Positions 24,062 through 32,155 of a stretch of 32,335 nt of DNA are shown in pieces; within the stretch, counting starts at the first letter, position 1, and the number at the start of each line of letters is the position of its first letter. This DNA is from Burkholderiales bacterium (GTDB lineage Bacteria > Pseudomonadota > Gammaproteobacteria > Burkholderiales > Burkholderiaceae_C), in the NCBI GenBank assembly GCA_003963075.1, contig RXJV01000159.1, positions 1-32,335 of the forward strand, given 5' to 3'. A program made the position numbers and the translations under genes. The notes beneath the pieces are model-generated. The model was not told the DNA's origin, searched no databases, and was given only the letters and a program-made list of their open reading frames with translations.

Positions 24062-26521
24062 GCCGCCGAGTGCGGCCAGCTGCGCTCGGGCCCGCGCGGT
24101 CGCCCGCTCCAGCAGATAGGCCGGCTCGTAGGCGCGCATGCGGCCGGCCTCGCAGAGCTTCTTCAGCATGCGGGCCGTCATCGTGACGGTCTCCTGGTGG
24201 CGGCTGCCGTGGGTGAAGATGAAGAAGCTGCGGCCGCCGCTGACATGGGCCAGGCGCACCTTCTGCCATTCGCTGCCGGTGTGCATTTGGTAGGCGAAGC
24301 CAAGCTGCATGTTGTCGATCAGCAGGGCACCGCTGCTGGGTTCGGGGGCGCTCTCGGCGGCGGGCAGGCCGTCGATGGAAATGTCGACCGCGTCCAGCGC
24401 CGGCGTGGCGTCGTCGTTGCCCGACAGGTCCAGGTCGAGTTCGCCGTTCCAGTCGACGTTGGCGTCCTCCACCAGGCCCAGGCTCTTGGCCTCGGCCGGC
24501 GTCAGGCGCTGGCTGGCGTCGAGTTCGCCCGGCGCGCTTTCGCCAGCCATGGGCATGTCGAGATCGACCGCAGCCGGCGGCGGCACACCGAAGATCTGAT
24601 CGAGCTGCTTGATCAACAGGTTGGTGTCGAGGGCGCTCGGCGCCGCGCCCTTAAGCGATTCGGCATGGGCCGGCAGCAGCGCACCGAAGAAGTCTTTGCG
24701 GGGAGCGTCCGGCCAGCGGATCAGGTCCAGCCCCTCGTTGAGGGTGCGCATCAGATTGGGCAGTTCGCGCAGGAAGTCGGCCCGCGCCGCCGTGCCGCCC
24801 TTGGGCTGCACGCTCATCACCAGCGTGCGGCCCAGCTGGCGCAGCCGCAGTGCACGCTCGGGCGCGCCCTCGCGCGAGGCCAGCACGATGGCCTGGCTCC
24901 AGACCTGGGCGAGGAAGTTGCGCAGGAAGTCCTGCATCGGCACCTTGGCCAGCTGCTGCTGCAGTTGCAGCGCATAGCGCTGCTGCAGGCGAAGGTCGGT
25001 CTCGCGGCGTTCGACGACGGCGGCGGCGTCGCCGGCGGCCTTCAGCGTGTTGCGCGTCTCCTCGGCGATGAAGGATTCCAGCGCGTCCAGCTTGGTCGTG
25101 TAGACGTCCATGCGGTCGAAGTCGCCCTGGGCCACGTCCTGGACGAGGTCACGCACATGGGTGAGGAAGCTGCGACCGGGGTCATCGCTGAAGTCGTCGA
25201 AGGCGCAGGCCAGCGAGGCCATGCGGTTCACGAATTGGCGCACCGGATGACGGCGCGACGAGAAGAAGGTCTCGTCGCCTAGGGCCACGCGCAACACCGG
25301 CAGCTGCAGCCGGGCGAGCAGCCGCGCCATCTGCGGCGGCACCTTGGGGTCGGACAGGATCTGGTCGAACAGACCGGCGACGACGTCGATGACCATGTGG
25401 TCCAGGCGCCCCGTGGCGGCCTGGCGCAGTTCATCGCGGTGCTGGTGGATCAGATTGGTCGGCAGAGGCAGCTGACCCCAGGCGCTGCCGCTGCCGGTGC
25501 CGGCATCGCCGCTGAACGTGTCCAGACCGCCGCGCACGGACAGTTGCTGGCTGTCGTGGCCGGCGTCATGGCTGGCCGGCACATGGGCGAGCCGGCGCAG
25601 CAGATCCATCATTTGCGGGTCGACGCGGCCGATGCCGCCGGCATGCCCAGCACCCAGACCGGCACCGCGTCGGCCCGCTGGGCCGAGGTCGCCATGACCG
25701 GATCCACCGTGGCCGCCACCATGGCCAGCACCGTAGGCGCCAGCGTGGGCACCACCGTAGCCATTGCCGTTTCCGCCGCCATAGCCGCCGCCATAACCGC
25801 TGCCGCGCGTCGACATGCCGCCATGGCTGGAATCCAGCTCCGCGTGGCGGCTCGTGCCGCCGAGCCCACCGTGGCGTGACGCGCCGCTGTCCGGCGTGGC
25901 CCGGACCCGCAGATCCTGCGGGCGCAGGCCGCGCGAGCGCAACAGCTCGGCGATGTCGGCATAGCAGGCGCGCATCTCCTGCGCCAGTGAGCGGGTCAGC
26001 TCATCGGTCAGGGTCTGGCGGGTCTGCGGGTCGTCGGTGATGGACTGCACCGCATCGAGCAGGGCCTGGCCGATCAGTTCAGGCCGCAGCGGATTGCGCT
26101 CGCCGACCTGGACGCTGGACACGTAGGACTCGACCTCGCGCAGTTCCCATTCGCTGTGGTGGCTGATGGCCAGGCCGATGCGGTCCGCGGCGACCAGGTT
26201 GTTGACCTGGTCGTCATCCATCAGCGAGAGCTCGCCCCAGTTCTTCTTGGGCGCCGGTGCGACCTCGGGCTTGGCGTCGGTCTGCTCCGCGGCGACCTGC
26301 TTGCGCAGGCTTTGTACGAAGCGCTGCGAGAACACGCCTTGCTGCTGCCGGAACACGAACTGCGCCGCCAGCAGCGCGTCGCGGCGCTTGATCTGGCTGG
26401 CCGACAGTGCCGACAGCCCCAGGCCCTCCGCGCAGCGCTCCGCCGCTTGCTCAGCCGCAAGGCGGATGCGGGTGAGCGAGGCTTCGAGATGCGGGTTCAG
26501 ACGTAATTCGGGCGCGTTCAT
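24053..26521 (-). CDS. DUF1631 family protein with Gly/His-rich linker
   Basis: 822 aa, cytoplasmic, no membrane segment. I assign DUF1631 from the overall plan: a helical N-terminus with WGELSLMDDDQVNNLV and LEASLTRIR segments, a long helical middle (LPLPTNLIHQHRDELRQAAT, MARLLARLQLPVLRVALGDE, FFSSRRHPVRQFVNRMASLA) and a C-terminal PilZ-like beta region (YQMHTGSEWQKVRLAHVSGGRSFFIFTHGS). The function of the family is unclear; a PilZ-like end hints at c-di-GMP or surface-related signalling (weak inference). Residues 212-300 are an unusual Gly/His/Tyr-rich low-complexity insert. ATG 26521 is chosen since upstream codons look non-coding; no clear ribosome site. Confidence 0.82.
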   Translation of the reverse strand: MNAPELRLNPHLEASLTRIRLAAEQAAERCAEGLGLSALSASQIKRRDALLAAQFVFRQQQGVFSQRFVQSLRKQVAAEQTDAKPEVAPAPKKNWGELSLMDDDQVNNLVAADRIGLAISHHSEWELREVESYVSSVQVGERNPLRPELIGQALLDAVQSITDDPQTRQTLTDELTRSLAQEMRACYADIAELLRSRGLRPQDLRVRATPDSGASRHGGLGGTSRHAELDSSHGGMSTRGSGYGGGYGGGNGNGYGGAHAGAYGAGHGGGHGGSGHGDLGPAGRRGAGLGAGHAGGIGRVDPQMMDLLRRLAHVPASHDAGHDSQQLSVRGGLDTFSGDAGTGSGSAWGQLPLPTNLIHQHRDELRQAATGRLDHMVIDVVAGLFDQILSDPKVPPQMARLLARLQLPVLRVALGDETFFSSRRHPVRQFVNRMASLACAFDDFSDDPGRSFLTHVRDLVQDVAQGDFDRMDVYTTKLDALESFIAEETRNTLKAAGDAAAVVERRETDLRLQQRYALQLQQQLAKVPMQDFLRNFLAQVWSQAIVLASREGAPERALRLRQLGRTLVMSVQPKGGTAARADFLRELPNLMRTLNEGLDLIRWPDAPRKDFFGALLPAHAESLKGAAPSALDTNLLIKQLDQIFGVPPPAAVDLDMPMAGESAPGELDASQRLTPAEAKSLGLVEDANVDWNGELDLDLSGNDDATPALDAVDISIDGLPAAESAPEPSSGALLIDNMQLGFAYQMHTGSEWQKVRLAHVSGGRSFFIFTHGSRHQETVTMTARMLKKLCEAGRMRAYEPAYLLERATARARAQLAALGGSR

Positions 26522-26600
26522 CAACGACGGGCACAGGCTGCGCTGAAAGTATCGCGCGTGCAACAACTCCGGGTTTTCGGCAGGTTGCCAACTCCGTGGC

Positions 26601-26631
26601 AAAAAAAAGGGCAGTAACCAATCCTTACCGC
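26601..26631 (-). terminator. Intrinsic terminator of mscL
   Basis: On the minus strand GCGGTAA (26631-26625) pairs with TTACTGC (26617-26611) across a 7-nt loop with one G-T pair, then CC and eight T (26608-26601). It lies 20 nt after the mscL stop. Confidence 0.7.
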
Positions 26632-26651
26632 GCTGATCGCACGGACAGCGC

Positions 26652-27074
26652 TCAGCGCTTGAGCGAATCGCGGATTTCGCGCAGCAGTTGGATGTCTTCC
26701 GGCGTGGCGGGCGGCTCCGCCGGCGCGGGAGCGGCGGCCGGCTCGCGCTTGACACGGTTGATCTGCTTGATCATCAGGAAGATCACCAGGGCCAGGATGA
26801 GGAAGTTCAGCGAAACGGTGACGAAGCTGCCGTAGGCGAGCACGGCGCCGGCCTTCTTTGCTTCAGCCAGGGGGGCTGCAGTCTGCCCGGCCAACGGGAT
26901 GAAGTAGTTGCTGAAATCCAGGCCGCCGAAGATTTTGCTGATCACCGGCATGATGACATCGCCCACCAGGGAATCGACGATCTTGCCGAATGCGCCGCCG
27001 ATGATCACGCCGACAGCGAGGTCAACGACATTGCCTTTGACGGCGAACTCCTTGAATTCGGAGAAGAAACTCAT
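26652..27074 (-). CDS. mscL: Large-conductance mechanosensitive channel
   Basis: 140 aa inner-membrane channel that opens under hypo-osmotic stress. [20 protein letters not shown] (helix 1), [20 protein letters not shown], helix 2 ([19 protein letters not shown]) and the C-terminal bundle [14 protein letters not shown] are all present. AGGAG lies 5 nt before ATG 27074. It is single-gene, divergent from petABC, and ended by the terminator at 26601-26631. Confidence 0.97.
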   Translation of the reverse strand: MSFFSEFKEFAVKGNVVDLAVGVIIGGAFGKIVDSLVGDVIMPVISKIFGGLDFSNYFIPLAGQTAAPLAEAKKAGAVLAYGSFVTVSLNFLILALVIFLMIKQINRVKREPAAAPAPAEPPATPEDIQLLREIRDSLKR

Positions 27075-27203
27075 TCAGGCTCCTGTGGCATCGTTTGGAA
27101 AACAGCGGGCGGCGATATTGTCGTCAATCAGGGGAGTCTAGAAGCCGGGTAAACCTTCGGGTTCCGGCAAGTCCGCAGCGGCCAGGCCCTCTATCGGCGT
27201 CCG

Positions 27204-27210
27204 CTAGAAT
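27204..27210 (+). promoter_or_regulatory. CTAGAAT, candidate -10 element of petABC
   Basis: TAGAAT is 56 nt before the petA ATG. A tandem GAAGTCTC (from 27230 and 27244, 14 nt apart) lies in the leader between it and the ribosome site AGAGGA (27255-27260). A small stem AACC-TTCG-GGTT is about 50 nt upstream. Confidence 0.4.
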
Positions 27211-27265
27211 CCCGCGCTGCCCCAGACCAGAAGTCTCCGATTCGAAGTCTCTTCAGAGGACCCCA

Positions 27266-27862
27266 ATGAGTGACCAGCAAGTGGACCAAGGCAAGCGCAC
27301 GTGGCTGATCGCGACGGGCTGCGCCGGCGCCGTTGGCGGCGTGGCGACCGCTGTGCCTTTTGTCAGCACGTTCTCACCGAGTGAGCGTGCCAAGGCCGCT
27401 GGCGCCCCGGTCGAGGTCGATATCGGCGCCATCAAGCCGGGCGAGAAGCTGACCGTTGAATGGCGCGGCAAGCCGGTCTGGGTCGTGCGCCGCACGCCGG
27501 AGCAGGTTGCCGCACTGAAAAACAACGACCCCCAGCTGGCTGATCCCAACTCCGAGCGCAAGGCGTTCCCGTTGCCAGACTACGTCGATCCCAAGACCCG
27601 CTCGATCAAGCCGGAGTATCTGGTGGTCGTTGGCATCTGCTCCCACCTCGGCTGCTCGCCGAGCGATAAGTTCACCGCGGGCGCGCAGCCCTCGCTGCCC
27701 GACGATTGGAACGGCGGCTTCCTTTGCCCCTGCCACGGCTCGACCTTCGACATGGCCGGCCGGGTCTTCAAGAACAAGCCGGCGCCCGACAACCTTGAAG
27801 TGCCGCCGCACATGTATCTCTCGGACACGCGTCTGCTGATCGGCGAGTACAAGAAGGCCTAA
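27266..27862 (+). CDS. petA: Ubiquinol-cytochrome c reductase, Rieske iron-sulfur subunit
   Basis: 198 aa. The single N-terminal membrane helix doubles as Tat signal (GKRTWLIATGCAGAVGG), and the 2Fe-2S domain has CSHLGC (Cys125, His127, Cys130) and CPCHGS (Cys154, Cys156, His157). It takes electrons from quinol at the Qo site of cytochrome bc1. The signal has Lys10-Arg11 rather than the normal Arg-Arg. Start ATG 27266 with AGAGGA 5 nt upstream; a longer open frame from 27095 crosses the promoter and is not used. First of petABC. Confidence 0.97.
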   Translation: MSDQQVDQGKRTWLIATGCAGAVGGVATAVPFVSTFSPSERAKAAGAPVEVDIGAIKPGEKLTVEWRGKPVWVVRRTPEQVAALKNNDPQLADPNSERKAFPLPDYVDPKTRSIKPEYLVVVGICSHLGCSPSDKFTAGAQPSLPDDWNGGFLCPCHGSTFDMAGRVFKNKPAPDNLEVPPHMYLSDTRLLIGEYKKA

Positions 27863-27888
27863 CGAGAACGAAAACGGGACGACGAGAC

Positions 27889-29352
27889 ATGGCTGAATTC
27901 AAGGAAGCTCCCGCAGGCGCCTCGGCTGGCGTGAAGACCCTGACATGGCTGGAGAACCGGTTTCCGACCGCGTTCGACGCCTACAAGGTCCACATGGCGG
28001 AGTACTACGCGCCGAAGAACTTCAACTGGTGGTACATCTTCGGTTCCCTGGCCCTGCTGGTGCTGGTGATTCAGATCGTCACCGGAATCTTCCTGGTGAT
28101 GCATTACAAGCCCGATGCCAACCTCGCGTTTGCCTCGGTCGAGTACATCATGCGAGACGTGCCCTGGGGCTGGCTGATCCGCTACATGCACAGCACCGGC
28201 GCCTCGGCCTTCTTCATCGTCGTCTACCTGCACATGTTCCGCGGGCTGATCTACGGCAGCTACCGCAAGCCGCGCGAGCTGGTCTGGATCTTCGGCTGCG
28301 CGATCTTCCTGTGCCTGATGGCCGAGGCCTTCATGGGCTATTTGCTGCCCTGGGGCCAGATGTCCTACTGGGGCGCCCAGGTCATCATCAATCTGTTCGC
28401 GGCCATCCCGCTCGTCGGCGAAGAACTGTCGACGCTGATCCGCGGCGACTTCGTCGTTGGCGACGCGACGCTGAACCGCTTCTTCAGCTTCCACGTCATC
28501 GCCGTGCCCCTGGTGCTGTTGGGCCTGGTGGTTGCGCACCTGCTGGCCTTGCACGATGTGGGTTCGAACAACCCCGATGGTGTGGAGATCAAGAAGCACA
28601 AGGATCCCAAGACCGGTATTCCGCTGGATGGTGTGCCCTTCCACCCGTACTACACGGTGCACGACATCTACGCGGCCTGCCTGTTCCTGATGGTCTTCAC
28701 ATCGATCATCTTCTTCGCACCGGAGTTCGGCGGCTACTTCCTCGAATACAACAACTTCATCCCGGCCGACCCGCTGAAGACGCCGCCGCATATCGCGCCG
28801 GTCTGGTACTTCACGCCGTTCTACTCGATGCTGCGGGCGACGACGTCGGATTTCATGCCCTTCCTGTGGGCCTTCCTGGGCCTCGTCGGCCTGGTGACCG
28901 TGCGCCGCTCCACCAGCCTGCCGTCGGTGGTCAAGGTCGGGTTCTGGGGCCTGATGGCCGTGCTCTTCTTCCTCTTCGACGTCCACGGCGTCGTGCTTGG
29001 ATGGCTCCACGTCAAGATCCCCGCGGTCATGCATGGGCTGGACGCCAAGTTCTGGGGCGTGGTCGTCATGGGCGGCTCGGTGCTGATCATGGCTTTCCTG
29101 CCGTGGCTGGACGACAGCCCGGTCAAGTCGATCCGCTATCGGCCGGACTGGCACCTGTACGTCTACGTCGTGTTCGTCGTGTTCTTCCTGATCCTGGGCT
29201 ATCTGGGGGTGCAGCCGCCGAGCGCTGGCGGCACGATCGTTTCCCAGGTCGGCACGCTGTTCTATTTCGGATTCTTCCTGCTGATGCCTTGGTGGAGCCG
29301 CCTCGGAACGCCCAAGCAGCCGCCCGAACGTGTGACCTTTCACGCCCACTGA
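27889..29352 (+). CDS. petB: Cytochrome b subunit of the bc1 complex
   Basis: 487 aa, eight or more membrane helices, carrying the two b hemes and both quinone sites. Heme-ligand regions MHSTGASAFFIVVYLHMFRG and FHVIAVPLVLLGLVVAHLLA are visible, as is PWGQMSYWGAQVI of the Qo cd region. The Qo signature reads PVWY (304-307) instead of the mitochondrial-type PEWY. The protein is longer than mitochondrial cytochrome b, with an extra C-terminal helix region, as usual for beta/gammaproteobacteria. 26 nt after petA, 21 nt before petC. Confidence 0.97.
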   Translation: MAEFKEAPAGASAGVKTLTWLENRFPTAFDAYKVHMAEYYAPKNFNWWYIFGSLALLVLVIQIVTGIFLVMHYKPDANLAFASVEYIMRDVPWGWLIRYMHSTGASAFFIVVYLHMFRGLIYGSYRKPRELVWIFGCAIFLCLMAEAFMGYLLPWGQMSYWGAQVIINLFAAIPLVGEELSTLIRGDFVVGDATLNRFFSFHVIAVPLVLLGLVVAHLLALHDVGSNNPDGVEIKKHKDPKTGIPLDGVPFHPYYTVHDIYAACLFLMVFTSIIFFAPEFGGYFLEYNNFIPADPLKTPPHIAPVWYFTPFYSMLRATTSDFMPFLWAFLGLVGLVTVRRSTSLPSVVKVGFWGLMAVLFFLFDVHGVVLGWLHVKIPAVMHGLDAKFWGVVVMGGSVLIMAFLPWLDDSPVKSIRYRPDWHLYVYVVFVVFFLILGYLGVQPPSAGGTIVSQVGTLFYFGFFLLMPWWSRLGTPKQPPERVTFHAH

Positions 29353-29373
29353 GCCCGCGGAGCAAGAACACCC

Positions 29374-30147
29374 ATGAAAAAGCTGATTGCCCTCCTGCTG
29401 GTCTCGCTGGGCCTGGTTGGTGCCGCGCAAGCCTCGAGCGGCGGCATTGAGTGGAGCAAGTTCCCCAAGGAGAAGATGTCGGACATGGCCGCGCTGCAGA
29501 GCGGCGCCAAACTGTTCGTCAATTACTGCCTGAACTGCCACTCGGCTGCCTACATGCGCTACAACCGCATGCGCGACCTGGGCCTGACCGAAGCCGAGAT
29601 CAAGAACAACCTGCTGTTCGCCGCCGAAAAGGTCGGCGAGACCATGAAGGTCAGCCTCGACCCCAAGGACGCCAAGGCCTGGTTCGGCGCCAACCCTCCG
29701 GATCTGTCCGTCATCGCGCGCTCGCGTGCCGACGGTGCCAAGGGTTCGGGCGCGGACTATCTCTACACCTATATGCGCAGCTTCTACCGCGATGACACGC
29801 GGCCGACGGGCTGGAACAACCTGGCCTTCCCAGGCGTCGCCATGCCGCATGTGATGTGGGAGTTGCAAGGCCAGCGTGTGGCCAAGTTTGAGCAGTTCGC
29901 CGACCCGCACGACCACAGCAAGACCGAGCATGTTTTCACCGGTAAGTACGAGCAACTGACGCCCGGCAAGCTGACCGAGCGTCAGTACGACGAGGCGATT
30001 GCCGACCTCGTCGCCTACCTGCAGTGGATGGGTGAGCCGGCCCAGGCACAACGCTTCCAGCTTGGCGTGATCGTGCTGATCTTCCTCGGTTTCCTGACCG
30101 TGTTTGCGTGGCGCTTGAACGCCTCGTACTGGAAGGACGTGAAGTAA
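29374..30147 (+). CDS. petC: Cytochrome c1 subunit of the bc1 complex
   Basis: 257 aa. Signal peptide MKKLIALLLVSLGLVGAAQA, covalent heme motif CLNCH (52-56), PGVAMPHVMW with the probable axial Met, and a C-terminal membrane anchor (FQLGVIVLIFLGFLTVFAW) followed by YWKDVK. It passes electrons from the Rieske centre to soluble cytochrome c. The end of petABC is marked by the terminator at 30190-30231. Confidence 0.97.
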   Translation: MKKLIALLLVSLGLVGAAQASSGGIEWSKFPKEKMSDMAALQSGAKLFVNYCLNCHSAAYMRYNRMRDLGLTEAEIKNNLLFAAEKVGETMKVSLDPKDAKAWFGANPPDLSVIARSRADGAKGSGADYLYTYMRSFYRDDTRPTGWNNLAFPGVAMPHVMWELQGQRVAKFEQFADPHDHSKTEHVFTGKYEQLTPGKLTERQYDEAIADLVAYLQWMGEPAQAQRFQLGVIVLIFLGFLTVFAWRLNASYWKDVK

Positions 30148-30189
30148 GCAGCTTCCGTCCCGGTGCCGCCGCCAAGCGGCGCCGAACCA

Positions 30190-30231
30190 CGCAGTGGGGC
30201 GCGCCTCGGCCACCCACTGCGTTTGCTTTTT
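30190..30231 (+). terminator. Intrinsic terminator after petABC
   Basis: CGCAGTGGG (30190-30198) pairs perfectly with CCCACTGCG (30213-30221) around a 14-nt GC-rich loop, followed by TTTGCTTTTT (30222-30231). It lies about 40 nt past the petC stop and before sspA. Confidence 0.85.
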
Positions 30232-30287
30232 CGGCGCGGCCACCCGCCGCGCGCTTTTGATTGACTGACCCCTCGGGAGCCCAAGCC

Positions 30288-30905
30288 ATGATGGTCCTCT
30301 ACTCTGGAACCACCGACCCCTACTCGCACCGCTGCCGTTTCGTGCTGTTCGAGAAAGGCATGGACTTCGAGATCCGCGACGTTGACCTGTTCGCGAAGCC
30401 TGAAGACATCGCTTTGATGAACCCCTACAACGAGGTGCCCATCCTCGTTGAGCGCGACCTCATCCTGTACGAATCGCACATCATCAACGAGTACATCGAC
30501 GAGCGCTTCCCGCATCCGCAGCTGATGCCCGGCGACCCGGTCGCCCGTGCCCGTGTGCGGCTGTTCCTGCTGAACTTTGAGAAGGAACTGTTCGCCCATG
30601 TGAATGTGCTCGAAGGTCGCGGTGCCACGACCAAGGCGACCGACAAGCAGCTCGAAAAAGCCCGGGCGCAGATCCGCGACCGCCTGACCCAGCTGGCGCC
30701 GATCTTCCTGAAGAACAAGTACATGCTGGGCGACGACTTCTCGATGCTCGACGTGGCCATCGCCCCGCTGCTGTGGCGCCTGGACTACTACGGCATCGAC
30801 ATGTCCAAGAACGCGCTGCCGCTGCTGAAGTATGCCGAGCGCATCTTCAGCCGCCCGGCCTATATCGAGGCGCTGACGCCGTCCGAAAAGGTGATGCGCC
30901 GCTGA
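30288..30905 (+). CDS. sspA: Stringent starvation protein A (GST fold)
   Basis: 205 aa. Glutathione-S-transferase fold without GST activity; SspA binds RNA polymerase and alters transcription in stationary phase. MVLYSGTTDPYSHRCRFVLF, NEVPILVERDLILYESHII and the PHP-containing EYIDERFPHPQLMP are characteristic. Start ATG 30288 (ATG 30291 is adjacent) with GGGAG 8 nt upstream. The stop overlaps the sspB start (TGATG). Confidence 0.95.
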   Translation: MMVLYSGTTDPYSHRCRFVLFEKGMDFEIRDVDLFAKPEDIALMNPYNEVPILVERDLILYESHIINEYIDERFPHPQLMPGDPVARARVRLFLLNFEKELFAHVNVLEGRGATTKATDKQLEKARAQIRDRLTQLAPIFLKNKYMLGDDFSMLDVAIAPLLWRLDYYGIDMSKNALPLLKYAERIFSRPAYIEALTPSEKVMRR

Positions 30906-31405
30906 TGGACCAGACCCCGGCTTCCGGCGGTGTGGGCGGCGGAACGTCCACACGTCCCTACCTGATCCGTGCGCTTCACGACTGGTGCACCGACAACGGC
31001 TTCACGCCTTACATCGCGGTCCACGTCGACCGTTCGGTTCAGGTGCCGCTGGAGTACGTGTCGAACAACGAGATCGTGCTCAACGTCGGTTTCGACGCGA
31101 CCAGCGGGCTGGACCTTGGCAACGAGTTCATCCAGTTCAAAGCACGCTTCGGTGGCGTGGCGCGCGAGATCGTCGTGCCGGTGGACCATGTCGTCGCGAT
31201 CTACGCCCGTGAAAACGGTCAAGGCATGGCCTTCCCGGCACCCGAGCCCGTCGCAGAAGGTGCAGCGCCGGCCACGGCCGCGCCAGCCGAACCGAGGCGC
31301 GGGCTGCGCCTCGCGTCCGAAGCCCAGGACGGCGAGCCGGACGACGGCCCACCGCATGACTCGCCCGGTGGCGGTGCCCGCCCCTCACTCAAACGTGTGA
31401 AGTGA
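30905..31405 (+). CDS. sspB: ClpXP protease specificity-enhancing factor SspB
   Basis: 166 aa. The folded domain (about 15-115: STRPYLIRALHDWCTDNGFT, then VQVPLEYVSNNEIVLNVG and ARFGGVAREIVVPVDHVVAI) binds ssrA-tagged proteins. A disordered Ala/Pro-rich linker follows, and the C-terminal RPSLKRVK is the tether that docks on ClpX. Start ATG 30905 overlaps the sspA stop. Cytoplasmic adaptor in trans-translation clean-up. Confidence 0.95.
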   Translation: MDQTPASGGVGGGTSTRPYLIRALHDWCTDNGFTPYIAVHVDRSVQVPLEYVSNNEIVLNVGFDATSGLDLGNEFIQFKARFGGVAREIVVPVDHVVAIYARENGQGMAFPAPEPVAEGAAPATAAPAEPRRGLRLASEAQDGEPDDGPPHDSPGGGARPSLKRVK

Positions 31406-31427
31406 CCGGCGAGCAGGCTGCGAGCGC

Positions 31428-31434
31428 CTAGAAT
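31428..31434 (+). promoter_or_regulatory. CTAGAAT, candidate -10 element of tRNA-Thr
   Basis: TAGAAT (31429-31434) ends 15 nt before the tRNA 5' end, a suitable distance for a transcription start a few bases upstream of the mature tRNA. No strong -35 is seen at 16-18 nt. Confidence 0.5.
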
Positions 31435-31449
31435 GGTGCGCAAACATTC

Positions 31450-31525
31450 GCCGGCTTAGCTCAGTTGGTAGAGCAACCGCCTTGTAAGCGGTAGGTCATC
31501 AGTTCGAATCCGATAGCCGGCACCA
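31450..31525 (+). tRNA. tRNA-Thr (anticodon TGT)
   Basis: A complete 76-nt cloverleaf with encoded CCA. The acceptor stem GCCGGCT (31450-31456) pairs with AGCCGGC (31515-31521). D loop AGCTCAGTTGGTAGAGC, anticodon stem ACCGC/GCGGT with loop CTTGTAA (anticodon TGT) and T loop TTCGAAT are all standard. It decodes ACA (and by wobble other ACN) threonine codons. The sharp composition change right after it suggests use as an integration site. Confidence 0.96.
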
Positions 31526-31531
31526 TTTAAA

Positions 31532-31579
31532 AACAGGGACTTAGATCGCTTTGGCGGTCTAGTCCCTGTTCCTGTTTTT
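31532..31579 (+). terminator. Strong terminator after tRNA-Thr
   Basis: AACAGGGAC (31532-31540) pairs perfectly with GTCCCTGTT (31562-31570). Inside, after one bulged T, TAGATCGC pairs with GCGGTCTA (one G-T) around TTTG. The 17-bp stem is followed by CCTG and five T (31575-31579). Confidence 0.85.
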
Positions 31580-31669
31580 GGGCTTGTGTACCACTTCGTG
31601 TACCAGTAGGCCCAGATCGCGGAACGGGGCGACTGGCCGCGCTGGGGTGTAGGACTGGCCCCAGACTCG
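31559..31669 (-). other. Gene-free stretch with possible integrase-tail remnant
   Basis: No start codon or full gene. On the minus strand the frame continuing past the stop of the lipoprotein gene reads ...RDLGLLVHEVVHKPKNRNRD to a TAG at 31559-31561. A VHEVVHKP-like tail beside a tRNA reminds me of phage integrase C-termini, but this is recollection only. The DNA holds GTGTACCA twice (31586-31593 and 31598-31605, 12-nt period), which generates the repeated VH. Confidence 0.25.
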
Positions 31670-32155
31670 TCAGTAGACGTTGATGGTTGACGGGCAGACA
31701 GCACCCGCAATGGTCTTAACAAAGGTTCTGCCGTTCAGGTTGTACTCGCAGTCGATGGCTAGTTGCCCGGAGACTGAGGTGCCGACCTTAGATCGGCCTG
31801 TATGGAAGGCTAAAAAGCCGCCGGTCGTGCTCGGTTGAAGCGGGACCACTGGTTGCACGGCCTGAACTGGCTGAAGTTGGATCGGAGTGAATTGAGCCTG
31901 TGGGCGCGGTTGTGCAGCAATCGCTAAGGCCGCCGCCTGCATGTTGGCGTTCTGCTGTATGCATTGGGCGAGGTATCCACGCTTCGTGAGTTCGCGTTCT
32001 GCTTGCCGTGCCGAGTCTGTTGGGACAAGGTAAACAGCGTGGTAGCTGCGACAAAGTTGATCCACTGTTAGCGAGTCAGCGTTTTCGGCAGTGACCATGG
32101 TCACACAGCCGCTCAGGCAGCTCACCAAAGCCAGGAGAAAAGCGATGCGGATCAT
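31670..32155 (-). CDS. Putative lipoprotein in a low-GC segment, unknown function
   Basis: 161 aa. Lipoprotein signal MIRIAFLLALVSCLSGC (lipobox LSGC, Cys17), then a domain with QLCRSYHAVYLVPTDSARQ and ERELTKRGYLAQCIQ, a Gln/Pro/Val-rich linker (QAQFTPIQLQPVQAVQPVVP) and a C-terminal part with four Cys in the mature protein overall. I do not recognise the family; small lipoproteins with a TxRGY...C motif occur widely in Proteobacteria. A strong AGGAGG-type ribosome site (GAGGAGG, minus strand) precedes ATG 32155. Sampled GC is about 53% against the high-GC housekeeping genes, which suggests recent acquisition. Confidence 0.8.
   Translation of the reverse strand: MIRIAFLLALVSCLSGCVTMVTAENADSLTVDQLCRSYHAVYLVPTDSARQAERELTKRGYLAQCIQQNANMQAAALAIAAQPRPQAQFTPIQLQPVQAVQPVVPLQPSTTGGFLAFHTGRSKVGTSVSGQLAIDCEYNLNGRTFVKTIAGAVCPSTINVY

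Noticed and set aside
26587-26608. TGCCA-ACTCCG-TGGCA stem next to the A8 run, read as a terminator
   Set aside because: The run of A/T is on the wrong side for this stem on the minus strand; the stem at 26611-26631 followed by T8 fits mscL termination better.
27859-30243. 794-codon minus-strand open frame covering petB and petC
   Set aside because: It is fully antisense to cytochrome b and c1, with His/Gln/Asp-rich shadow composition.
31456-31722. Minus-strand open frame ending RIRTDDLPLTRRLLYQLS
   Set aside because: Its C-terminal part is the reverse complement of the tRNA-Thr gene, a well-known type of spurious annotation.
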